A DNA stretch of 6,853 bases from Thermoflexibacter sp. (lineage in GTDB: Bacteria; Bacteroidota; Bacteroidia; Cytophagales; Thermoflexibacteraceae). Each line of letters begins with the position of its first letter. The first letter of the stretch is position 1. A program made the position numbers and the translations under genes. The stretch lies in contig JALOMS010000337.1 of the NCBI GenBank assembly GCA_025455345.1, forward strand, positions 1-6,853. The letters run 5' to 3'. Of this stretch, positions 6,506 to 6,853 are shown one piece after another. The notes below the pieces were generated by a model, which worked only from the letters and a program-made list of their open reading frames with translations, was not told where the DNA came from and did no database searches.

Positions 6506-6853
6506 TTACCCAAACTTTAAACAGAGAAGAAACACTTTGATTTGGAATGACCAAGAGATGTATTTTCTAAAAGGTGATTTTAAAAAATATTGGAGCGTGT
6601 AGAAACCTAAAGTGGCATGGGCAAGGCAAATTTTAACCCAATAATTAGCTAAGATTTTTGAAAAGATAAAGTCTGGATATTTATTTTCTAATTTAGTGGT
6701 TTTTAATAACTTATGTAGCCATTGATGACTTGCTGATAAAAAATCTTTTGAGGTACAAAATTCAAAGTGGGCAATTTGTTGATGTAGCTCATATTCTTTC
6801 TCATTGGGGATAATGCCTAAATCATTGAGTTGCTTGGTGATGATTTGTCGCAC
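6506..6853 (-). CDS. Partial hypothetical protein, runs off the right edge
   Basis: At least 115 residues are open from the window edge to a TAA at 6508-6506. The edge codon is a GTG, but the frame may continue beyond the window, so the N-terminus is unknown. I recognise no family. The visible part begins RQIITKQLNDLGIIPNEKEYEL, has a moderately hydrophobic stretch at about 74-91 (KICLAHATLGFYTLQYFL) and a basic, aromatic tail. It is convergent with the recG fragment, with only 5 bp between the stop codons, which suggests that this gene and recG were tail-to-tail neighbours before the insertion. It could also be a spurious frame in AT-rich DNA; no better ORF covers this stretch on either strand. 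Confidence 0.45.
   Translation of the reverse strand: MRQIITKQLNDLGIIPNEKEYELHQQIAHFEFCTSKDFLSASHQWLHKLLKTTKLENKYPDFIFSKILANYWVKICLAHATLGFYTLQYFLKSPFRKYISWSFQIKVFLLCLKFG

Noticed and set aside
1..6853. tRNA, rRNA or CRISPR array
   Set aside because: No regularly spaced short repeats and no cloverleaf-like or rRNA sequence were seen on either strand by eye; a covariance-model scan was not possible.

Overview
The window looks like a piece of a Bacteroidota chromosome. The evidence is AT-rich intergenic DNA, little use of Shine-Dalgarno sites, and several matches to the Bacteroidota -7 promoter element TAnnTTTG (for example just upstream of recG). The RecG-like protein also fits that group. I cannot name a genus. 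One housekeeping gene, recG, is flanked on both sides by accessory DNA.

Positions 1-1230 hold an almost complete IS4-family insertion sequence with its transposase on the minus strand and 15-bp terminal inverted repeats at 6-20 and 1212-1226. The right end of the IS runs straight into a caspase-fold (C14-like) protease ORF on the plus strand (1117-1935). The first 36 codons of that ORF lie inside the IS, so the IS appears to have replaced the native 5' end and may now supply a promoter and start codon. Positions 1936-2116 hold small hairpins and a TAnnTTTG promoter, followed by recG (2117-4225), a full-length 702-residue helicase that probably starts at TTG.

Positions 4226-6405 hold a compact two-gene operon: an AAA15/ABC-type ATPase of the RloA/AbiLi kind and, 3 nt later, an RloB/AbiLii-like protein with Toprim-style acidic motifs. 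This is the architecture of AbiL-type abortive-infection modules and is analogous to the ATPase plus Toprim nuclease pair of PARIS. Immediately after the RloB stop codon comes a second copy of the last 24 codons of recG (6429-6500). It is about 92% identical, and five of its six differences are synonymous.

The defence operon therefore sits between two direct copies of the recG 3' end, as a 2275-bp unit with no recombinase of its own in view. A partial, unrecognised ORF on the minus strand (6506-6853) converges on the second copy only 5 bp away and was probably the ancestral neighbour of recG.

Taken together, the window reads as a recG-anchored defence insertion site: an ATPase/RloB module inserted at, and probably excisable from, the 3' end of recG, with an IS-modified caspase gene on the other side. 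The strongest observation is the divergent, partly synonymous duplication of the recG 3' end. It points to acquisition of the cassette from a related lineage's recG locus.
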